Positions 49,701-57,853 of a stretch of DNA of 64,000 nt are shown here, one piece after another (position 1 is the stretch's first letter; each line of letters starts with the position of its first letter). The stretch comes from Lineus longissimus. Its lineage: Eukaryota; Nemertea; Pilidiophora; Heteronemertea; Lineidae. Location: the NCBI RefSeq assembly GCF_910592395.1, contig NC_088326.1, positions 6,021,001 to 6,085,000 on the forward strand. The letters are read 5' to 3'. Made by a program: the position numbers and the translations under genes. Under the pieces are notes generated by a model that was given only the letters and a program-made list of their open reading frames with translations, was not told the origin of the DNA and ran no database searches.

Positions 49701-52005
49701 GAGGATTTGCAGATGCAATGTCTCTTAAGAAGGCATTGAACTTGTCACTGTCATTCTCTCCGAGCTTTTCTCCAAAGATATTCAGCCAAATATCCACCAG
49801 TCCTTTCTGCATGAAACAGGTAGAGAGCGTTTAACGTGTCGCCAAGAGCCTCGATTGTGTTAGTGCATGTGCCGTCCTCAGCTTTATACTCGATCGAATG
49901 GTTTACTTTTCTATGCACGTTTTTGCTCGTCGTTCGACGTTGCGTTAAAAATGTTTTGACGCATCAGCGACTTATAACGTTTCGTAACATAATAATTGTT
50001 GTCGGTAAAATGGTGCTGACGTCGGAGAAATGGTGCAGACAATTTATGTTACGAAACGTTATAAGTCGCTGCTGTCGGAGAAATGGTGCAGACAATTTAT
50101 GTTACGAAACGTTATAAGTCGCTGCTGCGTGAAAACATTTTTAACGCGACGTCGAACGACGAGCAAAAACGCTCTGATGGAGACCGGCCCTTATGGAGAC
50201 GGGCCCTTTAGTTAGAATGAGATGTATACGATTAAAGGAAATTGATGTTAGAATGAGATTAATATTGAGATTAAGGGCCGGTCTCCATTAGAGCGTTTTT
50301 GCTCGTCGTTCGACGTCGCGTTAAAAACGTTTTGACGCGTCCTCAGTGAGATGAAGGGTGCCATGACACAAAGTTGAATAGCTAGAGATAAAATGAAATC
50401 CCAACGCTAAAATGTTGCTTCACTCATTCATCACCGTCTGGCCTTCAAGTAAGTCGGAAGAAATAAGTCATGTGTCTCAAACTGCAATCTTGAGGAGATG
50501 TTTATTATAGCACCCTATAAGGGTGTCCTGTGGACAGCGGATATAGCACCCCAGTAGGCAGGGCCGGCGGAGCCGGGGATTAGGGGGGTATTTCCCCCCC
50601 CCCCCCCCAATATCTGGCCAGACGATGCCCCTTTTTTGCCAGAAAGCATTGCGAGACGTCGCATCCAACATTTCCAAAAGGACTCCAATCTCTAATGCAA
50701 TTTGGTGCTGAAATGCCGGGAAAAATTGTCTCTAGTGTTCTAATTTTTAAAAAAATTCTGGGGGAGTTTTGTCCAAATTGTTGAGATATCTTGGAAATCA
50801 GAGCGAATTTCAAGATTTCTTAACAACTTGGACAAAACTATAGTTCTTAGAGTGCTGTAACTTGCGACCTACGACCACCAAACTCTCAACCTGCAACTTG
50901 CGACTTTCTACCGACTGTTATATTTTTTCTACAAACACAACCTGCAACTTGCGACCTACGACCACCATTGTTAAACCTTTTCCCCAAACTCTCAACCTGC
51001 AACTTGCGACTTTCTACCAACTGTTATATGTTTTCTACAAACACAACCTGCAACTTGCGACCTACGACCACCATAAACATTTTTCCCAAACTCTCCACCT
51101 GCAACTTGCGACCTTCCACCAACTCTTACATTTTTCCTATGAACCACCAACTGCAACTTTTGACCTACGACCACCTTTAACCTTTTCCCCAAATTCTCCA
51201 CATGCAACTTGAGACCTACTACCAACTGTTGCCTTTTGCTTAGAGTCGCTCAACCACTCTCTTGCAATGTCTTGCATTTCATTACAGAGAGTGGCTCGTA
51301 CTGATCTCCGGGACTACTTTATCTCACTCCTACGCGCACCTTACTTCCGGTCGGGGATTCCAAAGTCGTTCCTGTCATTTATATTGCAGGTCGTCTTGCA
51401 CGAAGATGCATCGGGTAGGAAATGAAAGCAATGACGAGGACCGGCGTTCTATCGCTGATGAGGAAAGCGATGACGCCGGTGAAAAGGATCACGAGGAGCC
51501 AACTGTTTCTGCATCAACAAACAGCAACGACACATCGCGGATCTCAATCGGTACATGTAAAGTCTCGACAAAGAAAACCGCCACCAAATCTTCGAGAATG
51601 CAATGTAATGATGTTGATGAAGCCATGGTTACGTACCTCCGAAACAAGGCATCTGCAGTGACAAATGTTGACGATAACCATTCTGAGGCACTATTCGGGA
51701 AAATGGTTGGCGCATCGTTAATGAAATTCTCGAGGAAAAATCGTTCTCTAGCCAAGTTGAAAATTCAGCAAGTACTGTTTGAAGTGGAAGAGAAAGTCAT
51801 TGCAGAAAGTGATCCTAGGCCTAATGTTACATTGTTTCAGACACAGCCTACAGGAAACCAACTAAATACCATGGCAATGACATCCGCCTCAACATCAGCA
51901 CTATCGTTCAACAGTGATAGTTTCATCCCACCTGCTGAATCACCACTGACCTCTTTCCAACGTCCCACTGGTACCTTTTTCCCAACAGATTCGTTCAGAC
52001 ATTAG
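46758..52005 (+). CDS. MADF-BESS protein of Harbinger B (two exons)
   Basis: Exon 1 is 46,758-47,104 and exon 2 is 51,390-52,005; the join (CAAAG|GTAAAT … ATTGCAG|GTCGTC) restores the frame, giving 320 residues. Residues 1-116 form a MADF domain: DERLIEEVRKYHNLYNSSLS, GSWVSIGQHF, MKDRWKYLRDQYTKVKK and KWKYYDLMSFLSDH. A Ser/Asp/Glu-rich linker follows, then a BESS-like helix near residues 210-245 (FGKMVGASLMKFSRKNRSLA, KLKIQQVLFEVEEK). MADF binds DNA and BESS binds protein; in Harbinger-type systems such a protein is the DNA-binding partner of the transposase. No stop or shift is seen. Confidence 0.8.
47452..47606. repeat. Short tandem repeat, three copies
   Basis: CAGGTTGTAGGTTGAAGAAT with an A-rich spacer (AAAATTATAAGACT) repeats at about 47,450, 47,491, 47,539 and 47,581. 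Confidence 0.65.
47877..48054. mobile_element. 178-bp pogo/Tigger-type MITE
   Basis: Starts CAGTGGAACCTCCCTAAGCG and ends …CATAGAGAGGTTCTACTG, an imperfect TIR of about 25 bp, flanked by TA on both sides. These features match the mariner/pogo superfamily. No gene inside. Confidence 0.75.
48090..48300. repeat. Degenerate CCCTAA telomere-like tract
   Basis: Repeats of ACCCCTAACCCTAACCATACT and CTACCCCTACC. CCCTAA is the metazoan telomere repeat on the C-rich strand; this copy is diluted with CATACTACC words. Confidence 0.7.
48301..49285. repeat. 36-bp minisatellite built on TTAGGG
   Basis: About 27 units of GGAAGGGTGTTGGTTAGGGT plus TAGCAATAGCATTAAA, with 39-bp variants (extra AAT) and 28-bp variants (lacking GTTGGTTA). 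It begins right after the CCCTAA tract, so the G-rich strand switches at 48,300. Several long open frames on both strands (up to about 184 codons) come only from the repeat length being mostly a multiple of three. Confidence 0.9.
49286..49914. other. Intronic stretch without recognised gene
   Basis: An open frame from 49,451 to 49,834 (127 codons) has a hydrophobic segment but no family likeness; I do not call it a gene. Confidence 0.4.
49915..50345. mobile_element. Palindromic MITE, rearranged
   Basis: The arm TTTTTGCTCGTCGTTCGACG…GTTTTGACGC occurs at 49,919-49,964, inverted at 50,130-50,175 and again direct at 50,292-50,340. GGGCCGGTCTCCAT… marks its tip at 50,275 and, inverted, at about 50,187. 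A 50-bp unit with AACGTTTCGTAACATAA and GGAGAAATGGTGCAGAC is duplicated in the middle. Confidence 0.65.
50855..51230. repeat. Minisatellite, about 105-bp unit
   Basis: Nearly four units, each with ACCTGCAACTTGCGACCTAC, GACCACCA and CTCAACCTGCAACTTGCGAC plus TTTCTACCAACTGTTATAT. Not coding. Confidence 0.8.
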
Positions 52006-52068
52006 GTGACAATTTTCATGGTATGCCTAACTTACCCATTTAACTAGTGTTTTCAGACCGACATGTAT

Positions 52069-53755
52069 CTAAGGTAACGCAGGGTGTCTTCCGCGATCAA
52101 CAACATTTCTTTGCCAGGGAACCATTCCGTGGTTTGTTTGGAAATATTCGGACAGTGTGTCTCTGATCTTCGTTGCCTGCCTTGTTGCTACATTGGCCCC
52201 TAGTCTTCCAACCTCCTGCAAGTTTGTATCTGTTTTTGTAATTTCCCTCCATTGCCCTGGTTTCAATTCGCCATCTTCCCCAATGAAGTCTACAAACTGA
52301 GGTGGTACATAGCGAACACGTGGGTTGAAATGTCCGTCATTTGCCAAAAGAAAGTTATGAAGAGCGATTGTAGCTTTGACCATTACGTCAACGTTTTCTG
52401 GCTTTACTTCTATTGGACCTCTAAATATTCGCCACCTTGCTGCTAGTATGCCGAAAGCATTTTCAACACGCCGCCTGTTCCTACTGAGACGATAGTTAAA
52501 TACTCTGTGCTCATAATCCAATCCAGTACCTGAAAAAAAATTACATCCAATTTATTGATATCGGTAGGAAGCATTGTCCATTAACTTGTAGGATAACTTT
52601 CTAACTGATATAATAAACTTGAATATATACAAAAATATTTTTTGGTTCAAATGGATTCCAGCTCTCTTGATACTCCCTCTTTCATCAAACTCGGTCAAGG
52701 AATAAAAATCTGTTTCTATAACTTTCATTTAAATTTTCCTGGATTCGCGCCAAAAAACTAATGGAAAATGCTTTGCGCCATTTTCGAATATTTAAAGGGA
52801 AGTTATAGAAACATATTTTTGTCAAATGACTGATTTATGGCATTTTCACAACTATTTTCGTCGCGAATCGGCACAGTTAATCCGTTCAGTAGCAAAATGT
52901 GCAACCGTTATACTTACCAGCATATGACCTCATCAGGTTCTTCTTCAGTGGGAATGCTTCATCTCCAAGAAACATACAGGGGACCACGATATCAGTTCCT
53001 GGGAGACAACCGGACTCTGGTATGCCCAATGTGTCATTATCCATCTTGATGCCAAACTGTGATCGACTGAAAACTCCGCCATCTGATTCTCTTCCATAAG
53101 TTCCAATATCAACCATTCTGAATCTGTGTTTACCATCTGCTACCGCCATGAGAATGATGGAGTGATACTTTTTGTAATTGAAATAATCACTTCCGGATCG
53201 AGGAGGAGCTTTGATAGCAACATGTTTCCCATCTATTGAACCTAAGCACATGGGGAAGTTCCAGTTCTGCCAGTTCTCTGCAGCAATTCGGATGCAATCA
53301 TCCTGTGTGGGTACGGCCACAAAGTCGTCTTTAAGGACGGTCCATAGAGCCTCGCATGTTTCATATAATATGCCACTGATAGTTGACTTTCCGATACGGT
53401 AGCTGTCGGCTACACTTTGCTGGGAATTCCCGGATGCTAAAATTCGCAACGTTACAGATAGTCTCTCTGCTTCAAATATTGGAAACCTATGAGTACCTTT
53501 GTGAGCAATGAAAGGTGCAACACGCCGCAGCAAGTCATCAAATGTAACATCGTTCATTCGGAAATATCGTTGATGCACTTCTCTGTCATTTAGAGCACGC
53601 ATATCATTTACAAGAGAATGAAATTCACCTTTCGTCTCCCTTGGCAAATTAAGGGGTCTCACGTACCACCTTCGTTCGGGAAGATTTCGTCGTCGCCTTT
53701 GCCTCAACACATTATAAAGGAGGATCACCTCTTCATCCGACGAATCCATGGTCAC
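52069..53755 (-). CDS. HARBI1-type transposase of Harbinger B (intact, two exons)
   Basis: Exon 1 is 53,755-52,918 and exon 2 is 52,529-52,069; the intron (388 bp, GTAAGT…TTTTTCAG) joins AGSYAG-like end RSYAG to TGLDYEHRVFNYRLSRNRRR in frame, giving 432 residues. The DDE_Tnp_4 core is complete: MCLGSIDGKHVAIKAPP (first Asp), CMFLGDEAFPLKKNLMRSY (second Asp) and RRRVENAFGILAARWRIF (Glu). N-terminal helices (RYFRMNDVTFDDLLRRVAPF, LRILASGNSQQSVADSYRIG) match the family. It would cut and paste this element at TTA/TWA sites together with the MADF-BESS protein. Met 53,749 is an alternative start. Confidence 0.88.
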
Positions 53756-53944
53756 AAATGAACGAGTCGACCGGAATACTCGCAGTTACATAGTATGAAT
53801 TGAAGCGCAACAAAAACGCGTCCACAACACGCTAGCCGGATCCGTCACTTCCTGGACGGAAGCGCGCGCATTGCGTTTTGAGTCGGACGATTGGTCCGCT
53901 CAACTCGGCGGAGTGCGCCGACTACTCGCCTACCAAAGCGCAAC

Positions 53945-53975
53945 TGTGGGTCGGCGAGCGAGTATGAACTGGGCT
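53945..53975 (-). repeat. Right terminal inverted repeat of Harbinger B
   Basis: 31 bp, TGTGGGTCGGCGAGCGAGTA…ACTGGGCT, exact inverse of 46,512-46,542; TTA follows at 53,976-53,978. Confidence 0.92.
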
Positions 53976-54244
53976 TTACGGTGGCATTGCGGGACCGTGA
54001 AATGTTGGTTAAGGGTATTCACAAAACATCCCGTAACGACTCCATAAATGTAAGGATCCGTAAATTGCGCAATGACCGCAACTCGGCTAAAAATTGTGAA
54101 GGCATAATCAATGGATAGCAATGGGACAAATATTCCTCCTACATAAGATCTTATTGCCTTATTCGTCAGTTTTTCGGCATGCGTTTTAATACACTGGCCA
54201 GACGTTTGTAGAGTCACTTGGTCTGTGGTTCTGAAGCCGTGAAG

Positions 54245-55484
54245 ATGTCGGAGCCAAAGAGGACGAGATGGAAAAACTTCACTCCCAACGAAACTAATCG
54301 ACTAATCGAGTTGGTGGAGGACAACTACCGTATTATTTCATCGAAATTCAGTGACCAAGTCACCCTTAAAAGAAAAAATGACGCGTGGTTGGAAATATCT
54401 AGGAAGTTAAACGCCATCAGCCCGTGTCTACGAACTGTAGAGGAAGTAAAAAAGAAGTGGGACGATAGGATCGGACAAGGGATGGCAAGACCGGTAATGT
54501 CCCGAGGAGTCCCAAGAGCGATTCTCTGACCGATACAGAGCGACGTGTCATCGGGATGCTGGGCGCTGCTCAAGTTTTCGGTATTAACAACCGTGACGAG
54601 TATGACACCGCCGCTTTACCGAGCTATAAGAAAGAATCAAAGGTAGGAACTTGTGAAAATAAGCTTTAATCACATAAGTTACTGAACCTTGACATACCAC
54701 ACACTTCGGCTAATTAACTTTTCAAATTATTGCATCCCATCACAACATTTTATCTCGTGCGTCATTTTCCCTCTGGTAGCAGCTTGGACTAGGCCTATCG
54801 TTCGATCTGACCCAGTTTTGAATGCCTACAAGGGGGCGGTAGCAGGTATTCCTCCTCTAAGGACGTATTGGCGTAATGTTTGGTCAGACGTCGGCTGGAT
54901 AACATGCTGAAATACAATTCAAAGTATTCATATAACCTTAAATCTACAAGAATGAAGTTATACCTCATCATGGCGAAATAATTTCCACTATAGGCAGTCA
55001 ATATTACGTCACATTGTTTGTATTGCAGCGTTCGCGTCAAAGTGCAACGGCAACTCGTGCTTGTGTCGAGTCCGATGATGCTTTCGATGAGCTGATGGAG
55101 GCACCGACACAGACATTCGGCAATTACTCCGACTTCGATGAACCAGCTGATAGCCAGGACGAGGATTTTCGCGTTGCAAAGCCACCTCCAAAAAAGACTC
55201 CCCGTGTAAGCCCAACTACAAGTAACAGTACAAGTGCAGGGAAGAAATCCGTAACCGAAATGATGCTGGACGTTGAAACCCGCCGGCTAGATGTTGACAA
55301 GCGCCGCTTGCAGGTCGAAGAGAAGACTCTGACCACTCTTGAGCAACTTGTTGACATTGAAAAGAAAAAATTGGAACTGATGACTCGCCAACAATCTATC
55401 AGCAATGCTCCTAAACCCTGCCCCAATGTAAGCGTCATCACTGAAGGTTTGTTTCAAAAGCTGGGTAAGAAGGGTGCGCACTAG
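54245..55484 (+). pseudogene. Myb/SANT-like partner of Harbinger C
   Basis: Exon 1 (54,245 to about 54,643) starts MSEPKRTRWKNFTPNETNRL and has VEDNYRIISSKF and LRTVEEVKKKWDDRI, a Myb/SANT fold of the transposon type. A one-base shift near 54,470 separates it from the expected continuation (RVIGMLGAAQVFGINNRDEY). Exon 2 (from about 55,028, after TTGTATTGCAG) encodes an acidic linker and a coiled coil (RRLDVDKRRLQVEEKTLTTL) ending at 55,484. It sits head to tail opposite HARBI1 C. Confidence 0.65.
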
Positions 55485-55567
55485 CCTTCTTCCAAAAGTT
55501 ATCAAGTAATGTATGCGGAAGCCACTCTGTATTGCAACTATGTATTGTATTATTGAATAATTACATA

Positions 55568-56270
55568 CTTCAATTCCCGAAATTTTGTCTGATTACTCTG
55601 TTCCTTACAGCTTGACCATCCACATCATCTGGATAGAGTGGGGGATTTCGGTCCAAGTCTGCATCGTCCACCAAGTTAGGTGGTGCACCCCGTGGCACTG
55701 GTAAACCATGCACCTCACATATATTATGGAGGACAGCAGTTGCCATGATAACCTTGCAACTTCTCTCCGGCCTGAGTGTAAGGTTGCCACCTAAAAGAAA
55801 TGCAAATGAGTTTTACATACTTAATGTAGGTCCACTCTATCTGAAACCTGACAATAAAGTCAAAGAAAGCCAAACTTTAATGGATAATGATGGCACTGTA
55901 TAGACCTTACAACAGCGGTTTTATGGCACTACTTACCATCTCTATGTAGGCACAACCACCGCATTTTCCACCTCGAAAATGTTCCCTCAATTCTTTGTCT
56001 CATACGTCTGTGATGAGAATTATACCTCCTCTCTGCCTCGTTTTCTGGATTTCGAATTGGTGTCAAAAGCCACGGCGCCAAGGGATACGCACTGTCTCAA
56101 AGTAGGTAGCCATCGTTTCCTCCACCATTCTGCAACAACCGGTTGAGATGGCATTGGCGCCAAATGAACGCGTCACGTCATGAGCAGCCCCTGGCCAATT
56201 TGCAACTGTGTTGAGGAATTTTTTATCCTCAGAGCAGACACCTTGCACGTTTATTGCTGGGTATTGATGC
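55568..56270 (-). pseudogene. HARBI1-type transposase C, 3' part
   Basis: After an acceptor (TATGCAG) at about 56,271 the minus strand reads HQYPAINVQGVCSEDKKFLN and WPGAAHD; a shift and a TGA (where a Gly codon is expected before DSAYPL) follow. Then SAYPLAPWLLTPIRNPENEA and MRQRIEGTFSRWKMRWLCLH (with the catalytic Glu), a GTAAGT donor, and a last exon GGNLTLRPERSCKVIMATAV to the stop at 55,568. The 5' half is absent: the next sequence to the right is the AT-rich Polinton-like element. Confidence 0.7.
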
Positions 56271-56329
56271 CTGCATACATAAGCATCATGTAAAAGTGGG
56301 GCTTCTAACTCACTGACGTTTGACTGACT

Positions 56330-56445
56330 TTTCTTTCAGTCAAATCCCAGTCAACACGTTTCAAAACTTATCTCAGTCAAATCCTAGTCTAAATAGTTTC
56401 CAGTCATTTCTCAGTCAAGTCACAAAATCGTCCAAATCGTCCAAA
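56330..56445. repeat. CAGTCAAAT repeats near the element's left end
   Basis: CAGTCAAATCCCAGTCAA, CAGTCAAATCCTAGTC and CAGTCATTTCTCAGTCAA lie within about 90 bp, followed by three copies of CGTCCAAAT. Possibly a terminal or protein-binding region. Confidence 0.5.
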
Positions 56446-56449
56446 TCGT

Positions 56450-56748
56450 CCAAATTTATAAAAATTTACTAAATTTACAAAAATTACAAAAATTACAAAA
56501 ATGACAAAAATTAAAAATTACAAAAATTACAAAAATTACAAAAATTAAAAATTACAAAAATTACAAAAATTAAAAAAAATTAAAAAATTTATAAAAAATT
56601 ACAAAAATGACAAAAATTTAAAATTTAAAAAAATTACAAAAATTACAAAAATTTAAAATTTAAAAAAATTACAAAATTTACAAAAATTACAAAAATTATC
56701 AAAATGACATAAATTATCAAAATGACAAAAATGACAAAAATTTACAAA
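56450..56748. repeat. AT-rich tandem repeat (AAAAATTAC)n
   Basis: About 300 bp of 9-bp units AAAAATTAC with variants AAAAATGAC and AAAATTTAA. It lies directly before the first promoter-like box; an origin, promoter or spacer role is possible but unproven. Confidence 0.75.
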
Positions 56749-56785
56749 ACGTCTACTTAACAGAAAACTTTTTCTTGTAAATAAA
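56749..56785 (+). promoter_or_regulatory. Promoter-like box before ORF 1
   Basis: ACGTCTACTTAACAGAAAAC TTTTTC, then TTGTAAATAAA and the ATG. Shares CTTAAC…AAAACTTTTTC and TAAATAAA(A)TG with the box before the polymerase. Confidence 0.55.
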
Positions 56786-57085
56786 ATGAACTTTCCGTCA
56801 AATGAAGAACTTGAATCAAGAATCACAGAGTCAACAGATTATCTAAAATTTAAAGATCTTCCAGTGAACAAATGGTACAAAATCAACTCATTCAGAAGTA
56901 TAAGCACAAAAATAGGAGAATCAACACTTCTTGAACTTGAAGACTCAGAATCTAAAGAATTGACAGTGTGGGCGACGAGTGTCATCAAACAAAAAATAAA
57001 TCTTGATCACAATTATATAAGATTCACAGGAGTCAAGGAAACAAAACAGGGTAAAAAGTTTTATGGATTTAACCTCTTGGAATAA
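56786..57085 (+). CDS. Small protein 1, OB-fold-like paralogue
   Basis: 99 residues. The core YLKFKDLPVNKWYKINSFRS, then KIGESTLLELEDSE and IRFTGVKETKQGKKFYGFNL has the layout of small proteins next to polymerases in invertebrate Polinton-like elements, where a five-strand OB-like fold and single-strand DNA binding are plausible. This is inference, not recognised homology. It is a diverged paralogue of the next ORF (shared LPxNxWYKI). The stop TAA overlaps the upstream ATG of the next frame (TAATG). Confidence 0.65.
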   Translation: MNFPSNEELESRITESTDYLKFKDLPVNKWYKINSFRSISTKIGESTLLELEDSESKELTVWATSVIKQKINLDHNYIRFTGVKETKQGKKFYGFNLLE

Positions 57086-57111
57086 TGACTAAACCTATAT
57101 CTAAAGAAAAT

Positions 57112-57129
57112 TATTTTCTTGTAAATAAA
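57112..57129 (+). promoter_or_regulatory. Promoter-like box before ORF 2
   Basis: TTTCTTGTAAATAAAATG (ending at the ATG of 57,130) is identical, over 18 bases, to the sequence ending at the ATG of ORF 1. It lies inside the longer reading of ORF 2 and argues that the real start is 57,130. Confidence 0.5.
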
Positions 57130-57396
57130 ATGAGAGAAGTATATGTCAATTGGAGAAATCTTCCTGATAATACTTGGTATAAGATTGATAGATTGGATTA
57201 TTTATCAATAACAGATAAGTATGATTTTTTACTATTTGTATATCCCAGAGATGATAAAAAAACTTTGTATATTGTAAGACTGACAAAACGAATAAAGGAT
57301 AAAATTTTAGACCTGGGTGATATAAGCCCTCTTCTACACGATGATGTCTTCATTTACAAAAAAGACAATGATATGAGTCAACATTGGATTTTTTAA
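57130..57396 (+). CDS. Small protein 2, OB-fold-like paralogue
   Basis: 88 residues from MREVYVNWRNLPDNTWYKID. I chose Met 57,130 over Met 57,085 because of the box just upstream; the longer form would overlap ORF 1 by one base and add 15 residues that have no match in the paralogue. The pattern LPDNTWYKIDRL… matches LPVNKWYKINSF of ORF 1. A role in binding single-stranded DNA or in virion assembly is only a guess. Confidence 0.6.
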   Translation: MREVYVNWRNLPDNTWYKIDRLDYLSITDKYDFLLFVYPRDDKKTLYIVRLTKRIKDKILDLGDISPLLHDDVFIYKKDNDMSQHWIF

Positions 57397-57752
57397 AAAA
57401 ATTAAAAAAAGTATGTGTACAGACTTCAATTAAATATTCTTCAAGTCGATCTGAAACAGTTCATTTCTATACTGATATTGTTTCAGCTTAGACTTTATTC
57501 TACTTTCGACTTTTACAAAAACTTTTTCTTCTAAATAAATGAAGCCTCATCCATGATGATTTTCACAAATTCTCATGGGTGTGGTGAACCCTAAGTTCTA
57601 GATTTTCGCTCAAGTGAGGATTAACTAGAATTTTAAATTTCACTTCAAAGAGATCCATATCTCTTTACCTTATTTCCAAAGGCTAGTACTTTAATCTCGT
57701 CTGTTGATATAGTTTTTATTTATATTTGTTGGCGTCATCTCTATTTGGAATC

Positions 57753-57776
57753 TTATAATCAAAAACTTGATTATAA
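57753..57776 (+). terminator. Perfect 10-bp hairpin before the polymerase gene
   Basis: TTATAATCAA, loop AAAC, TTGATTATAA. It could end a transcript from the small-ORF side or be a processing signal. A second small dyad, AGGGGAATCCCCT, follows at 57,805-57,817. Confidence 0.45.
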
Positions 57777-57819
57777 AATGACTTATTGAAACCGAAACTA
57801 AAAAAGGGGAATCCCCTAA

Positions 57820-57853
57820 ACGTATACTTAACTAAAAACTTTTTCATAAATAA
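57820..57853 (+). promoter_or_regulatory. Promoter-like box before the polymerase gene
   Basis: ACGTATACTTAACTAAAAACTTTTTC, then ATAAATAA and the ATG at 57,854. It aligns with the box at 56,749 through ACGTNTACTTAAC, AAAACTTTTTC and TAAATAA. Confidence 0.6.

Larger units (their letters stand above)
47105..51389 (+). other. Intron of the MADF-BESS gene (4.3 kb, repeat-filled)
   Basis: Donor GTAAAT and acceptor TATTGCAG. It contains short tandem repeats, an AT-palindromic tract (about 47,660-47,760), a pogo-type MITE, a telomere-like tract, a long minisatellite, a palindromic MITE and a second minisatellite. None of the open frames in it looks like a gene. Confidence 0.7.
46512..53975. mobile_element. 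Complete Harbinger element B (7.46 kb)
   Basis: The two ends are perfect inverse copies for 31 bp, beginning AGCCCAGTTCATACTCGCTC. TTA lies directly outside each end (46,509-46,511 and 53,976-53,978), the target duplication expected for PIF/Harbinger. Inside are two convergent, spliced and apparently intact genes: MADF-BESS (+) and HARBI1 (-). The length is unusual because the MADF gene intron is 4.3 kb and stuffed with repeats. Confidence 0.9.
57397..57853 (+). other. 457-bp spacer with a decayed leader, hairpins and box
   Basis: A third box (AAAAACTTTTTCTTCTAAATAA, 57,517-57,538) is followed by an ATG frame of only five codons, so a gene may have been lost here. The rest contains a small AGAGAT/ATCTCT stem near 57,650, a 10-bp hairpin and the polymerase box. 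Confidence 0.5.

Noticed and set aside
49451-49834. 127-codon ORF in the MADF intron
   Set aside because: One hydrophobic segment only; no known family; it lies in an intron full of repeats.
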